A stretch of DNA of 64,000 nucleotides from Ehretia macrophylla (GCA_037974665.1 CM075778.1:12947001-13011000), one strand, 5' to 3'. Numbered from the stretch's first letter, positions 11,385 through 23,300 are shown. Notes: generated by a model not told the origin, from the sequence alone. Program-made: numbers and translations.

Positions 11385-13252
11385 TCACTTTAGTGCCGGC
11401 AAACCTTATACGCCAATGGTCTCCTGGTGTACCCATAATCCTACGACCCGCGCCCATGGAACGCTTCATCCATGCGACGAAGGAATAGTCCACGAAGGGT
11501 TAACACCCACTGGCAAGCCCATTGCCGCCCAGTGGATGATCACCACTTCTGGGCCGACGCGATTGTTGCAACCATGAAAACGCGAAAACGCTAGAATTCT
11601 TGTTAGCTTGTTAGTTATGCAAGAATCATGAAATAGTGCATTACACGTAGCCATATAATAACATGAATAGTCATGGAATGCCACTTTAACGAGGAGTGAC
11701 AAAAGAGGCCACCCTCACTCACATCACCATTCTCGTGCTCTAGAATCAATGAACATGCACTAAACTACTTTAAACTACATGACATACTACAATGACACTC
11801 TTTAGTTCATGTAATTTGCATTCATTCTTGAACATTCCACTTAGCATGCACGGGGTTCTAAATCATCTAATTTCACCAAACACATTCATTATACTAGAAT
11901 TACTGAGCTAAAACACTTCATGCAACTCAAACTAGAACATGTTTAAACCTTTACCAAAACATACCATTTATTCGTAACACTAACATATATCACTTTTAGT
12001 ATACTCGGGACATGGGAGAGGTCAAAAAGTACACGACAATGGACTGCCAAGCCACAAGGCCCAATGGCCAAATCCAACACACACACAAAGCTTTAACATG
12101 TTCTAGCTAGTTTTAGACACTTAGTTAGTTGTAGAAACACTTATCTAGCTTTATTCAAACATTAAATCAAGCACTTTGCACTCAAACATAATTCTTTAAG
12201 CAAATTTACTATTCATCATCTTCTACAATACTTCTACATATAAATCGCTAGCTACACATGCAAACAAAGTTTAAAAGTTTACTCTACAACATCTCTAGCT
12301 ACTAAATAATGAATTAGAAGCTATAAATCATCATTTAACAAATTATCAAAGTTTAACTACAACTAAAAATAAAGAAAAAATGCACAAAATAATGATTCCC
12401 TCACCTTGAACAAGCTAGAAATGGTGGAAAATGGCTCAAAATCACTCCAATTTAGCTTGAAGATGCTCCAAAAGATCAACCCTAGCTTTGCCCTCTTTTC
12501 CTCTTTCTTTTTTTGTCTTGGCTGATTTGGCTTTTTCTTTCTTTTTTTTTCTTTCTTTTTGTTCTATATATGTATATTATGTGTAATATATAGATATATG
12601 TATGTATATAATATATGGCTAGGATTTGGTTGTGCTTAAGTTGGTTTATTAAAAGTATAATGCTAGCCCAATGCAAGTTAAAACATCAAATGGCTCAAAA
12701 ATGTAGTCTAGCTAACATCTAACACTATTCATGTGAGACACAAATTATTTTAGAACTCACACACCCGACATGTAATGCAAGTAATTCCAATTTTCTCATG
12801 CCTCATATATGTCAAGTATCATGAAAAAAATGCAGAATCAGGAAAATAAACCAGTCAAAAATTTAGTGAATAGTAACTATTCTAACAATACAATAAACAT
12901 CATATATACCACACTCCGGAAGTGTAATGCATGCAAATTTTAAGGTACATAGTCATAAAATGATCCAAGTAAGTTAGCTATATGAGTAGAAAATTTTAAT
13001 AAAATAGTTGAAACTTGTCTCCTACTCGGAGTTCATTTTTGTAAAATAATGAAAACCATCCTTTGAATACAAGAAAATAATTCCAAGTAATACACATAAT
13101 AAAATGGTATGATATTCATTTCATATAAATTAAGTTTAGTATAGTGTGCATATTTAATATAAAGTAGCAATTTAAACAATTAAAGGCACATAAATGCACA
13201 TAAATAACACTTAATTAGTAAATGCACATGAATGCGGGTCTGGGGTGTCATA

Positions 13253-13350
13253 GCCACTGTGGCTTCTCTGAACGTAATGAGCATTGTCTTGAACCAGATG
13301 GTGGAATATGCTCCTATCAGTTAGGAATAAGATGCCCAAAAGACCACTAG
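13253..13350 (+). pseudogene. Remnant of the spliced coiled-coil gene, continuation between two solo LTRs
   Basis: This 98-bp segment begins with the second copy of GCCAC and ends with the first copy of ACTAG, the target duplications of the LTRs on either side. It therefore belongs to the DNA into which both LTRs inserted. It continues the plus-strand coding-like sequence left of 9662 (VASLNVMSIVLNQMVEY) and is broken shortly after. Confidence 0.45.
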
Positions 13351-15844
13351 TGTGACGCCCGAGATTTAGCCATGCATTTAATTACTGTTGCATCCCTTAT
13401 TTGCGCATTTATTTCTGTGCCTTACTAACTGACTTTTATGACTACTATTCACTCTATTTTTAAACTGCTTTCTATTAGTTAATTAGTATTTTTATTAAAT
13501 CATATTAATTATTAAAGTAATGAGAAAAATGTGCATTTGAGCTAGAGGCGATAGGAGAGCTCGTTTAGAAAATGACTTTTGTAGTTGAATGAATAGTGTT
13601 ATGTAACTAACTTAAAGATTTAATTATCTAGCACACATGTATCACATTAGGCTCGTTTCTAAGCTTTCAACGAGCATTTTAGAAGCCACGTAAACACCCA
13701 AACTTGACCCCACCCAACCATATGCCTTATATATCAACTTTAGCTCGTAACTTAGCAAAGAAAAAAAAAATAAAAAGCTGAAAACACTGTGCTGAACCCG
13801 ACAGCTCCAAGGGAAGAAAAAAGGGAGATTTTGCTCACCAAGCCTCCAATCCAAGCCTCTCCAAGCCTTGAGCAACTAGTGTAGGGTGTTTGCAAGGTCC
13901 CTAGGTGCTCCTACGCGTAGTGGTGAGGGATTTCACGGCTTGTTTTGCATTTTTAAATAGTTGTCAATTTCTTGATTTGTTGAAAATATGATTAAATGCC
14001 ATTGTAATTGTTATCTATGCTATTATACCATGTATATGAATGCTAGAGAACATATTTGAGACATCGTTTCGCAATTTAAATGGTTAGAATCGTTAGTTTG
14101 AATTTTAGGGTGAATAGTGACGTTTTTCTAGGGTTTTGCGTAATTGCTCGAATTAGCTTGATTCAATGCTCCTAATAGACGCCTTAGGTGCTAGTGAAGG
14201 TAACCTAATAGCCCCGTGCACTTGCATTGTCCTTAAATCGCTTAAAATGGAAAATAGCCGACTTTAACTTGGGATTTTTGGGGTTAATGCGAATCCGGGT
14301 GGATTCGGGCTTCAATTCTAGTATCCTTAAGTTACCTAGGTGCTATAGAAGCCTTGATGTCCCTTGTTTGAAGCCCCGACGATGTATGTGTAGTTTAAAG
14401 CCATAAGAGGAAAATTGGGGCTTTCGGGGTAATCGCGGGCATTTGAATGAGTTAGAGGGTTGAGAGGGTACCTTGAGGGATTGTTAGAAGGTTGGGAGAG
14501 TTCTCTTTGATAATGCAATCATTAACTTTGGTTTGGAAGAGAAATAGTTTGTAAAATAAAGGGGTTTAAGCACAATTCCGGTTGTCTCACACTTCTAAAC
14601 CCATGTCATGACTTCTTGAGTGTTTATAAGTGATTTTAAGTTGATTCGGAGCTTTTGGTATGATTCTAAACTTATCTTGCTAATGTCTCTTTGTAAAACT
14701 GCATATTTGCTTATATAATTGTTCTATTCTAATTGCATCGAGGTCAACCTACTTTGTTGATCCTCATATGTGTTAATGCTTATATTATTGCTATTAACTT
14801 GCCATCGTTAAGTGCATTGCATAGTGGTTGCGCAACCATAGTGTCAGGGGCAGATGTGTTGGATATCGGTTGGGCGGCAGAGGGCTTGCCAGTGGATATT
14901 CAAACTCCGTGCCCTATTCCCTCATTCGCCTGGTCCGGAGATTTCCAGGGGATGTTGGGTCGTAGGATATTCGGGGTACATCCGGAGTACACCCACTGGA
15001 GTGTTTGGGGATTATGCCGGCTTATCGTGATCGTGCTCGTGGTTCGTGGATCGTGATTGAAGACTTGTGAAGATTGGTGTATAGGGGATTGTGTGAAATG
15101 TATCATTTTAAATGTGTGGCTATTTAAGTTATCATTGTTTCTTTAATTGTCTAAGTGTTATTGTTGTATAATTGTATTATATGTTGCATTGCACGCCCCG
15201 GGACTATATCCCTCACTGGGCAACAGTGGTTGCTCATACCTCGATATCTGTTTCAGGAGACGCTGAGGGTGATCCCCAGCTTGTTGAGTTAGTTGAGGAA
15301 GAAGAAGTTCAGATTGAGCCTTTACCTTAGTTGTTGTGCCTGATAGCTTGAGGTGGTTAATCAATTTGCTGCTATGTGGAAGATTCATCTGATTACTTTA
15401 TGTACTATTTTGTAGCCCAAGGGCTATGTATATGCTTGTTGTATAAGTTGAAGACTAGTTGGTTGTGTTGTAGCTTTGAAAGCCTATGAACTGTAATAAC
15501 TTATGATCTACTTCTATTCGCTTTGCTTGCTTGGGAGTGAATGACTTAAAGTAGAAATGGTTGATCTTTCAATTATGTTTAATTGATTTCCTAGGATGTC
15601 ATGATTATAAAACTATGTTGATAATAAGTTCTCGCATGCTTGTGTGTTTTGGAACTATTGTGTACTATAAGGCTCGGATGGCCTTAGAACTTTGTTGTTT
15701 TTTTAGGAAAAGCTTGTATTGTATTGTTGGGACCTTGTTTGAGTGAGTACAGGTTTTTAGAATGTCCACGGTACAGGGGAGACTCTGTCCGTGTGTCGGG
15801 TCCGGACTTAACCTTTAGCTTGGGGGTTGGGTCGGGGCGTGACA
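13351..15844 (+). repeat. Solo LTR, Tekay-like, plus strand
   Basis: It starts TGTGACGCCCGAG and ends GGGGCGTGACA, flanked by ACTAG at 13346-13350 and 15845-15849. Length is 2494 bp. Modules in order: stem-loop 14740-14765, palindrome GGTTGCGCAACC 14826-14837, conserved block to about 15050, GGGCAAC/GTTGCTC hairpin near 15219-15236, TTTCAG site at 15251-15256, acidic reading frame 15257-15330, and GAGA-loop hairpin 15770-15790. No internal region is present. Confidence 0.9.
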
Positions 15845-15951
15845 ACTAGTACTTTCCATTTTTGTAAATGAATATTTGCAATTGATAATCTAAATGTCAT
15901 CTTATTTTATGGGCATGTTTTTCTCTCATTTGTTATGTGGATCACACATAC

Positions 15952-15996
<45 letters not shown>

Positions 15997-16361
15997 TGTG
16001 TGTATGTATGTATGTATGAGAGGTCCTTGCTTCAAGTGATGACTTAGGTACAAGATGGTTACACATAGAAAGTCTAGGTCATAGTCGCTTGTTAAGCAAA
16101 GTAATTATGTCCATGACTAGTTAGTAAAGTTGGGTGCTTTACTATGGTAGAAGTCATAGTAGAATAAGTTCCCTTTAAAGTAGGGTGATTTGCCTTGATC
16201 ATGGATTTGTTCCAAACTTACTACACTTATGCATGTGTATGCATTAGACGGACCCTATAGGTGTGAACTCTAAATACGTACTATCAAAGAAAGAGTTAAC
16301 CTAAACCTATAGAACTTCAAAGTGGGCCATTGCTCTTAATCTTGAGCATGTGTGGATGAAC
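15845..16361. repeat. First copy of a direct repeat, split by the Tekay element
   Basis: From about 15862 this stretch matches 26570 onward (for example GTAAATGAATATTTGC, then ATCATGGATTTGTTCCAAAC). It resumes at 26301 after the gypsy insertion and ends near 26437. No gene is visible in it. It is probably copia-derived, because a copia RT fragment lies between the two repeat copies. Confidence 0.65.
15950..16018. repeat. TA/TG/TATG microsatellite
   Basis: A run of TA dinucleotides passes into (TG)n and then (TATG)n over about 70 bp. The second copy of the direct repeat has only a short TA run here, so the tract expanded after the duplication. Confidence 0.9.
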
Positions 16362-18829
16362 TGTGACACCCGATAATTTCACCCTAAATTTATTATAATC
16401 GTTGCATACTTATGTGCGCATTTCTACGTGCATCATTTTTCTTGTTTAATTGTTTTTGTTGCAGATTACTATTCATAATATTTTCGACTGTTTCGAAAGC
16501 TTGATTTTAAATTTTTCCTAGGTCACTCGACATTTAAAAGGAACCAAGAAATTTTCATCTTGAACTTTCGAGCTTAGGAGTATGCGTTTGAAAAATATTT
16601 TCCGTAAGCTTTGAATAGTGTTACGTTAGAATAGTGCTAGTTATTAATTAAAAAGCATTTGTAATTGCAATTAGCCTTAATTGATCAATATTTGAGACTA
16701 CAAAGCTTAGGAAATTAATGATATACAACATATAAAACAACTAACTCATAAAAATTAAAAGCCACATAACATATTAGTCATCAAAAACAATTGCAAAAAT
16801 TCCATCCATGTCCCCTAGCCTTGGCCGTCCACTTCAAGGAGGAAAAAGAGGATTTTTGCTTCTTCAATCTTGCACTTTGAGCTATTAGATTGATCTTGGG
16901 AGGATTTTGAACAACTTAGGACCTTCAACAAAGCTTCTCCATCTTCAAAATTGTGAGGGAGTCTTATTTGCTTGAGTTTAAAGTTTATATGCATATGTTC
17001 AATTTTATTGAATTGTCAATTATAGCTATATATCTTGTTATGAATGCTTCCTATGAGTTATTTAAAGTCTCTAGAGCTAACTTTTGTGGTGTGATAACAA
17101 ATTTAATGGTTGAATGTTGAGATTGATCAAATAGGTGATGAATAGTGCCTAAAACTAGGGTTTTGAGAAAATTTGCTAATTGGCTTGAATTGATGCCTCA
17201 ATTAGGTGCTCTAGACCCTAGGGAAGGTAATTGAAAAGCCACGTTAGGTTGAATCACTCGAATTTGAACTTTAGTGCATAAATGGCTTACTTTAAAAAGG
17301 GGGTTTTGCACGTTAGGCAATCCGGACAAATTTGGGCATCGATTTGGGTATCCTTGAGCTAAGGAAGCACCTTTGGTGCTTTCGTTTCACAAAAATGGGG
17401 TTCGGTTAGTATTGCAATAGTTCAAAACCGTTCGGGGCCTTCCCGAACTTTTGCTTTAAAAAATGAGTTTTTATGACTTTAAAGGGTACCTTTGAGCTTA
17501 ATTAGGAATATAGAAAGACTAGGGTATGATTGGGAATCTCGAACTATGCTTAGGAGAAAGAAAGCTCGGTTAAAGAAAGGGGAAAAGTAGTTTTCAGCCT
17601 TCTTAGTTGCAATTGGAACTTGTTGTGTGTTACTAATGCCTTGCATTGAATATTTAGGATGTAAGTAAGTTATTTGAGTAGATTATTGGAAGTAATTGTG
17701 TTGATTGCTTCTTTTGGCATCTATTAGTTAAAAATCGTGCTTGTTTGAACTTTATCGTGCATATATGTGAGGGCGGCCTACTTTGTCATCCCTCTTACGT
17801 GTTATGTGTTATAATGATTGTTTGTGACTTGTATTGGGTTGCGCAACCTATATCGGACATGGTAGCGTCGAGAAACACGGGCGGCGTCGGGCTTGCCGTG
17901 CTCTCTCGACTACCATGGTGCCTATTCCCTTTCTCGCTGAGGCATACTCCACTACCCCAGAGGCGTGGTTCACCTGCAGGGCATGGACCTACCTCGGGAG
18001 AAAGGGTCGTAGGATCGGGATACATCCGAAGTATCCCAATTGTGGTATTTGGGGTTTGCCGGCATATTCGTGATGCTCGTGGATCGTGGCTCGTGGATGA
18101 AGTCTTGGAAATGGAACCGTATCCTTTTTAAAGTGATTAATAGTTTGACTTATTGTCTTGTTAGTTTATGTGGCTTGTATATATATGTTTACTTGTGTTG
18201 CATATCATATTGCACGTTGGCATGCTGCATCACCTCCCTCGCTGGGCAACTTTGTTGCTCACTCCTCATTTGAAATGTTTCAGGAAAAGCTGAGGTGAAT
18301 CCCCAGCTGTTAGAAGTAGGAGAAGAAGAAGAAGTTCAAGTAGATCAGAATCAGTGATCTTGTGTGCTGAGGTGGATTTTATGTGCTTCTTACGTGGAGT
18401 TCATGTTATTATTGTATTTTGAGACTTTGGAGTCTTGTATATATATGTCTAGTGGATGTATATAAGGATGTTAAAGAAAATTGTTGGATTGTAATAATGA
18501 ATTCTAGACTTTAATTTCCTTGCATGCTTGGAGTGATTGTTAATCTTCATATGGAACTTAGAAGTTTATTGTATTTAACTACTTATGACTAAAACTAACT
18601 TATATCGCATGCTTGTGTGCTTTAGTAGAATATTGTTGCTCCAAGGCTCGGATGGCCTTGTGATTGTGTTTTGGCTTTGGAGTTATTGTGGATAAGTTGT
18701 TGCGTTTAGTTTAGATGTCTTGAATGAATGTTTACAGGTATCAGTTTTGTCCTTGGTACAGAGGAGACTCTGTCCGAGTGACGGGTCCGAGCCTGACTAT
18801 TAACGTGGGGTTGGGTTCGGGGCGTTACA
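16362..18829 (+). repeat. 5' LTR of the Tekay/Del element
   Basis: It starts TGTGACACCCG and ends GGGGCGTTACA. Modules: stem-loop 17769-17794, palindrome 17837-17848, conserved block to about 18095, GGGCAAC-TTT-GTTGCTC hairpin 18244-18260, TTTCAG 18278-18283, acidic reading frame 18284-18357 and GAGA-loop hairpin 18755-18775. Confidence 0.95.
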
Positions 18830-18836
18830 CCTTAAG

Positions 18837-18848
18837 TGGTATCAGAGC
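18837..18848 (+). promoter_or_regulatory. Primer-binding site, initiator tRNA-Met
   Basis: TGGTATCAGAGC lies 7 bases after the 5' LTR end and is the standard plant complement to the 3' end of initiator tRNA-Met. Confidence 0.95.
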
Positions 18849-19140
18849 TACTAGAATGCTTGAAGCCGGGTTAAATTCCTTGGCATGTGGGTAGAGGTCT
18901 ATATGTGGAAGTGAATTATGTGAATATGTAAGTGTTTGGTTGTTTAAGTACTTAGATATAAGACATGCTAGCATGAAAAGTAATGACAAAACTTAATATG
19001 ATAAGAGTATGAAAAGTTAGTATTGATTGTTGTTAAGTGTTTTATGTGTTCTCATGTGAGTAAAATGTTTGAAAACAATGTGTAAATTATCTTGCATAGT
19101 TTATTTGCCTATTATAATATGATGTTCTTCTAGCATTGTG

Positions 19141-20290
19141 ATGAGGAGACGGGGTAGACCACGGGGTGAGCCGGAGGAGGCTCCTAGACAGAATGTACCG
19201 GGGCAGGATGCTGGGGCAGCCGGGAATGTACAGCAGGGTCAGGAGCCAAGCACTGCCCAGATTTTAGCTACTATGGCTACTGCGATGAATACCATAGCAC
19301 AGTTTATGGTTCAGCAGGGTACAGCAGGTGCCGGCAGAGGTAATCAGACTGCCAGAGCAGAGGGCAGTGGTACTGCAGGAGGTAACTTATTTGATAAATT
19401 CCTGCATCACGGAGCCTATAGTTTTTATGGTGAGCCTGATGATATGAAAGCAGAGTTGTGGCTGAGTAAGTTCGAGAAAGTTGCTGCGATACTTGAGTGT
19501 GACGATGAAAGAAAGATCACCTATGCTGCATTTTTAATGGAGGGTGATGCCGAGGCTTGGTGGCGCACTATTAGAGAAAAATGGGATACTGAGAGGGTTC
19601 AGCATGTATGGACTGACTTTGTTCGTGAGTTTCGAGATAAATATATGTCGGTCGTGGCCCGTGAGAGGCATCAGGATGAATTTATAGCTTTGAAACAGGG
19701 GAATATGACTGTGGACCAATATGAGGCTACCTTTACGAGATTATCTCAATATGTGCCAGCCTTAGTTCAGCCGGAGGATGTGAAAATCCAGAGATTTATT
19801 ACAGGGTTGAGGAATGACATCATGCTTAACTTGTCTTCGCAAGATTTTTCGAACTATGCTGCAGTAGTTAGGGCTGCATCGAGATATGAGAAACGTAAGG
19901 CAGATGTGTTAGCTCAGTCTAGTCAGTCAAGCAAACGGCAGTTTCAGTCTCAGAGTCAGGGTTATCAGAGGCAGACTCAGCAGCCTAGGCAGACTCAGAG
20001 CTACCCAGGACCAGTTCAGGTACAGTCACAGCCGAGACCAGCTCAGAGCCAGCCATAGGGTCAGTCACAGACCCGACCCGTGATTGCTAGATCTCAGCAG
20101 CGTAGTTCTGCCACATCTACTTATAGGGCCCCTACAGGAGGAACTGCTGCTAGGAAGAATCTCCAGTGTACTCATTGCAACCGTAAGGCTCACACAGAGG
20201 CTGAATGTTGGAGGAAGCTGGGTCGTTGCACAGGTTGTGGCAGTGATCAGCACAGAGTTAGAGATTGTCCCAAGTTTAGAGTTGGTTAGG
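19141..20290 (+). pseudogene. gag region of the Tekay/Del element
   Basis: The region starts at an ATG about 310 bp after the LTR. It encodes an Arg-rich start, a Gln/Ala-rich low-complexity stretch, the retrotransposon gag core (AEAWWRTIREKW near 19550-19590, VDQYEATFTRLSQY near 19710-19750), a Gln/Ser-rich linker, and a CCHC knuckle pair near 20165-20275 (CTHCNRKAHTEAEC, then CTGCGSDQHRVRDC). The order is that of chromovirus gag. It is close to intact but not fully open. Confidence 0.85.
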
Positions 20291-20329
20291 GTCAGACTTC
20301 AGGCCAGGGTGCCCAGACTAGAGCTTCAG

Positions 20330-23300
20330 GAGCAGCTACCGTACCGCGAGGTCAGGCACGGGTATTTGCACTTGATCAGGAGGAGCTTCCAGAGACGACA
20401 GTGGTGGTGGAAGGTACTTTTCTTATTAATAGTCAGCCAGTAGTAGTTTTGATTGACACCGGGGCTACACATTCATTCATTACACCTGCATGTGCACAGT
20501 CTGCTACATTAAAAGTTGATAAACTGCCGTATGTGATTGAAGTAGGTAATCCTATGGGTATTAAATTTGTTACAGAGTCTGTATGTAAGGATTGTAATAT
20601 TTGTATTGAGGGTTACATGTATCCTATTGATTTGATTATCATGCCATTTCGAGACTTTGAGGTTATCTTGGGGATGGATTGGTTGGGACGATATTATGCA
20701 TGTTTGGACTGTAGGAGGAAAGTTTTGACTTTAGAAGTACCTAACCAACCTATTATTAAAGTAACTGGGAGTCGAAAGTCTACTGGGACTCGTATTATAT
20801 CATCCATTAAAGCTACTAAAATGTTGAGTAAAGGCTATGATGCATATTTAGCTTATTTAATTAATCAGCCTGGAGATAAATTGAAATTGAATGAAGTACC
20901 TGTTATAAAAGAGTTTCCAGGGGTTTTCCCTGAAGAGTTGCCTGGGTTACCACCTGATAAGGAGATTGAATTTGTGATTGACCTGTTGCCGGGAACTAGT
21001 CCTATCTCGAGAACCCCGTATAGAATGTCTCCCCCTGAGTTACAAGAGTTGAAAATTCAGCTTCAGGGTTTGCTTGAGAAAGGTTTTATTCAGCCTAGTT
21101 CGTCACCGTGGGGTGCTCCCGTGTTATTTGTGAAAAAGAAAGACGGTACTCTGCGTTTGTGTATAGATTATCGGGGTCTGAATCAGGTGACGGTGAAAAA
21201 CAAATATCCTTTGCCGTTAATTGAGGAGTTGTTTGATCAGCTACAGGGTGCTGTTGTGTTTTCGAAATTTGATTTGAGGCAGGGTTATTATCAGTTGAGG
21301 ATCAGGAAAGAGGATGTACCTAAGACTGCATTTAGAACCAGGTACGGCCATTATGAGTTTGTTGTTTTACCATTCGGGTTGACAAATGCTCCAGCTGCTT
21401 TTATGGATTTGATGCAGAGAGTTTTTCGACCCTATCTTGATCAATTTGTGGTGATTTTTATTGATGATATATTAGTATACTCTAAATCTGAGTCAGAGCA
21501 TGAAGAGCACTTGAGGATTGTACTTAAAACCCTGCAAGAACACAAGTTGTTTGCCAAATTTAGCAAATGCGAATTCTGGTTGAAACAGGTTGCCTTTCTA
21601 GGCCATATCATTTCCCAGGAGGGAATATCTGTTGATCCTGCTAAAATTGATGTAGTTATGTCGTGGAAGAGACTTGAAACTGTCACGGAAGTCCGTAGTT
21701 TCTTGGGATTAGTGGGCTATTATAGGCGATTTGTTAAAGATTTTTCAAAGATTGCAGGACCTTTGACTACTTTAACTCAGAAGAAAACTGTGTTTAATTG
21801 GGATGATAAATGTGAAGCTAGTTTCCAGGAGTTGAAAAAGCGACTTACCACTGCACCTATCCTTGCCTTGCCTGAGGAAACTGAGAACTTGGTGATTTAT
21901 AGTGACGCTTCGAAAGAAGGGTTAGGTTGTGTTTTGATGCAAAATGGTAAAGTCATAGCATATGCCTCTAGGAAATTGAAACCATATGAACTCAATTATC
22001 CTACTCATGATTTGGAGCTTGCAGCTGTTGTCTTTGCTTTGAAGAAATGGCGGCATTATTTGTGGGGTAACAAATTTGAAATATTTATTGACCATAAAAG
22101 CTTGAAATATTTGTTTTCTCAAAAAGATTTGAATATGAGGCAAAGGCGTTGGCTAGAACTGTTAAATGATTATAACTGTACCATTAGCTATTTGCCGGGA
22201 AAAGCTAATACTGTTGCAGATGCACTGAGCCGAAAAGCTTCTGTGGCTTGTTTGATAATCAAGGATTGGGAGATTGTGGAAGAACTGTGCTTATGGAAAC
22301 CGAAAGCTTCTAGATCAGGTATTCAATTTGCTAGTTTACAAATCAAATCTTTATTGCTATCTAGAATCAGAGAAGCGCAACAATCAGATTCTCAGCTGTT
22401 GAAGCTTTTAGAGAAGTCAAAAGGGGGAGAGTCCGACTTTAAGATGCATGATGATGGGCTTCTCAGGTACAGGAACAGAATTTGCATTCCTAGTAATTCG
22501 ACTGTGAAAGATGAGATTCTTGCTGAGGCTCACGCTTCTAAATATACAATTCATCCTGGAAGCACAAAAATGTATAGAGATTTGAAACAGAATTTCTGGT
22601 GGAACAACATGAAGAGAGAAATAGCTGAGTATGTAGCTAAATGTTTGACTTGTCAGAAAGTTAAGGCAGAGCATCAGAGGCCGGCAGGATTGTTGCAACC
22701 ATTGGAGATTCCGGTTTGGAAATGGGATCAGGTTACTATGGATCTTGTGTCGGATTTACCGAGATCACCACGAGGTAATGATTCGGTGTGGGTTGTAGTA
22801 GACAGGTTGACGAAGAGTTCGCATTTTATTGCTACAAAGAAAACAGATTCTCTCGATAAATTGGCTGAGGTTTATGTTGAAAATATTGTGAGACTGCATG
22901 GAGTTCCATCCCAGATAGTGTCAGACAGGGATCCCAGGTTTACATCACAGTTCTGGCAGAAACTACAAAAGGCTTTGGGGACTAATTTGAGTTTTAGTAC
23001 TGCTTATCACCCGCAGACGGATGGTCAGTCGGAGAGGACTATCAGGATACTGGAGGATATGTTGAGAGCCTGTGTTCTGGATTTTGGCAAGAATTGGGAG
23101 AAATATCTGCCTCTAGCAGAGTTTGCTTACAATAACAGTTATCAGGCCACTATTGGCATGGCACCCTACGAGGCACTTTATGGGCGAAAATGTCGGTCTC
23201 CGTTGTATTGGGATGAGGTAGGTGAGATGAAAACAGTTGATCCCTCTATTCTTCCGGAGATGATTAAAATGGTGGATAATGTGAGACTTATAAAGAAAAG

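Larger units (their letters stand above)
9662..13252 (-). repeat. Solo LTR, Tekay-like, minus strand, with a MITE inside
   Basis: The plus-strand ends are TGTCACGACCC and GGGGTGTCATA, flanked by the 5-bp duplication GCCAC at 9657-9661 and 13253-13257. The minus-strand start reads TATGACACCCC, one base from the usual TG. No internal region or second LTR accompanies it, so it is a solo LTR. Length is 3591 bp, or about 2820 bp without the MITE and its duplicated target. It carries the shared LTR modules on the minus strand: stem-loop 11691-11716, the block near 11380-11570, and a TGAGCATA/TATGCTCA hairpin at 10940-10959. The stretch 12495-12660 is pyrimidine- and TA-rich low-complexity sequence. 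It holds no gene. Confidence 0.85.

Noticed and set aside
16000-16020. TATG repeats as a CRISPR-like or regulatory array
   Set aside because: Simple microsatellite without spacers. The related copy at 26655 lacks the expansion.
17745-18131. 128-codon open frame in the Tekay LTRs (also at 25228-25602)
   Set aside because: The frame is not kept in the related LTRs at 13351, 47400 and 57380, where the same DNA block is conserved at nucleotide level with stops and shifts. Conservation there looks non-coding, unlike the short acidic frame downstream.
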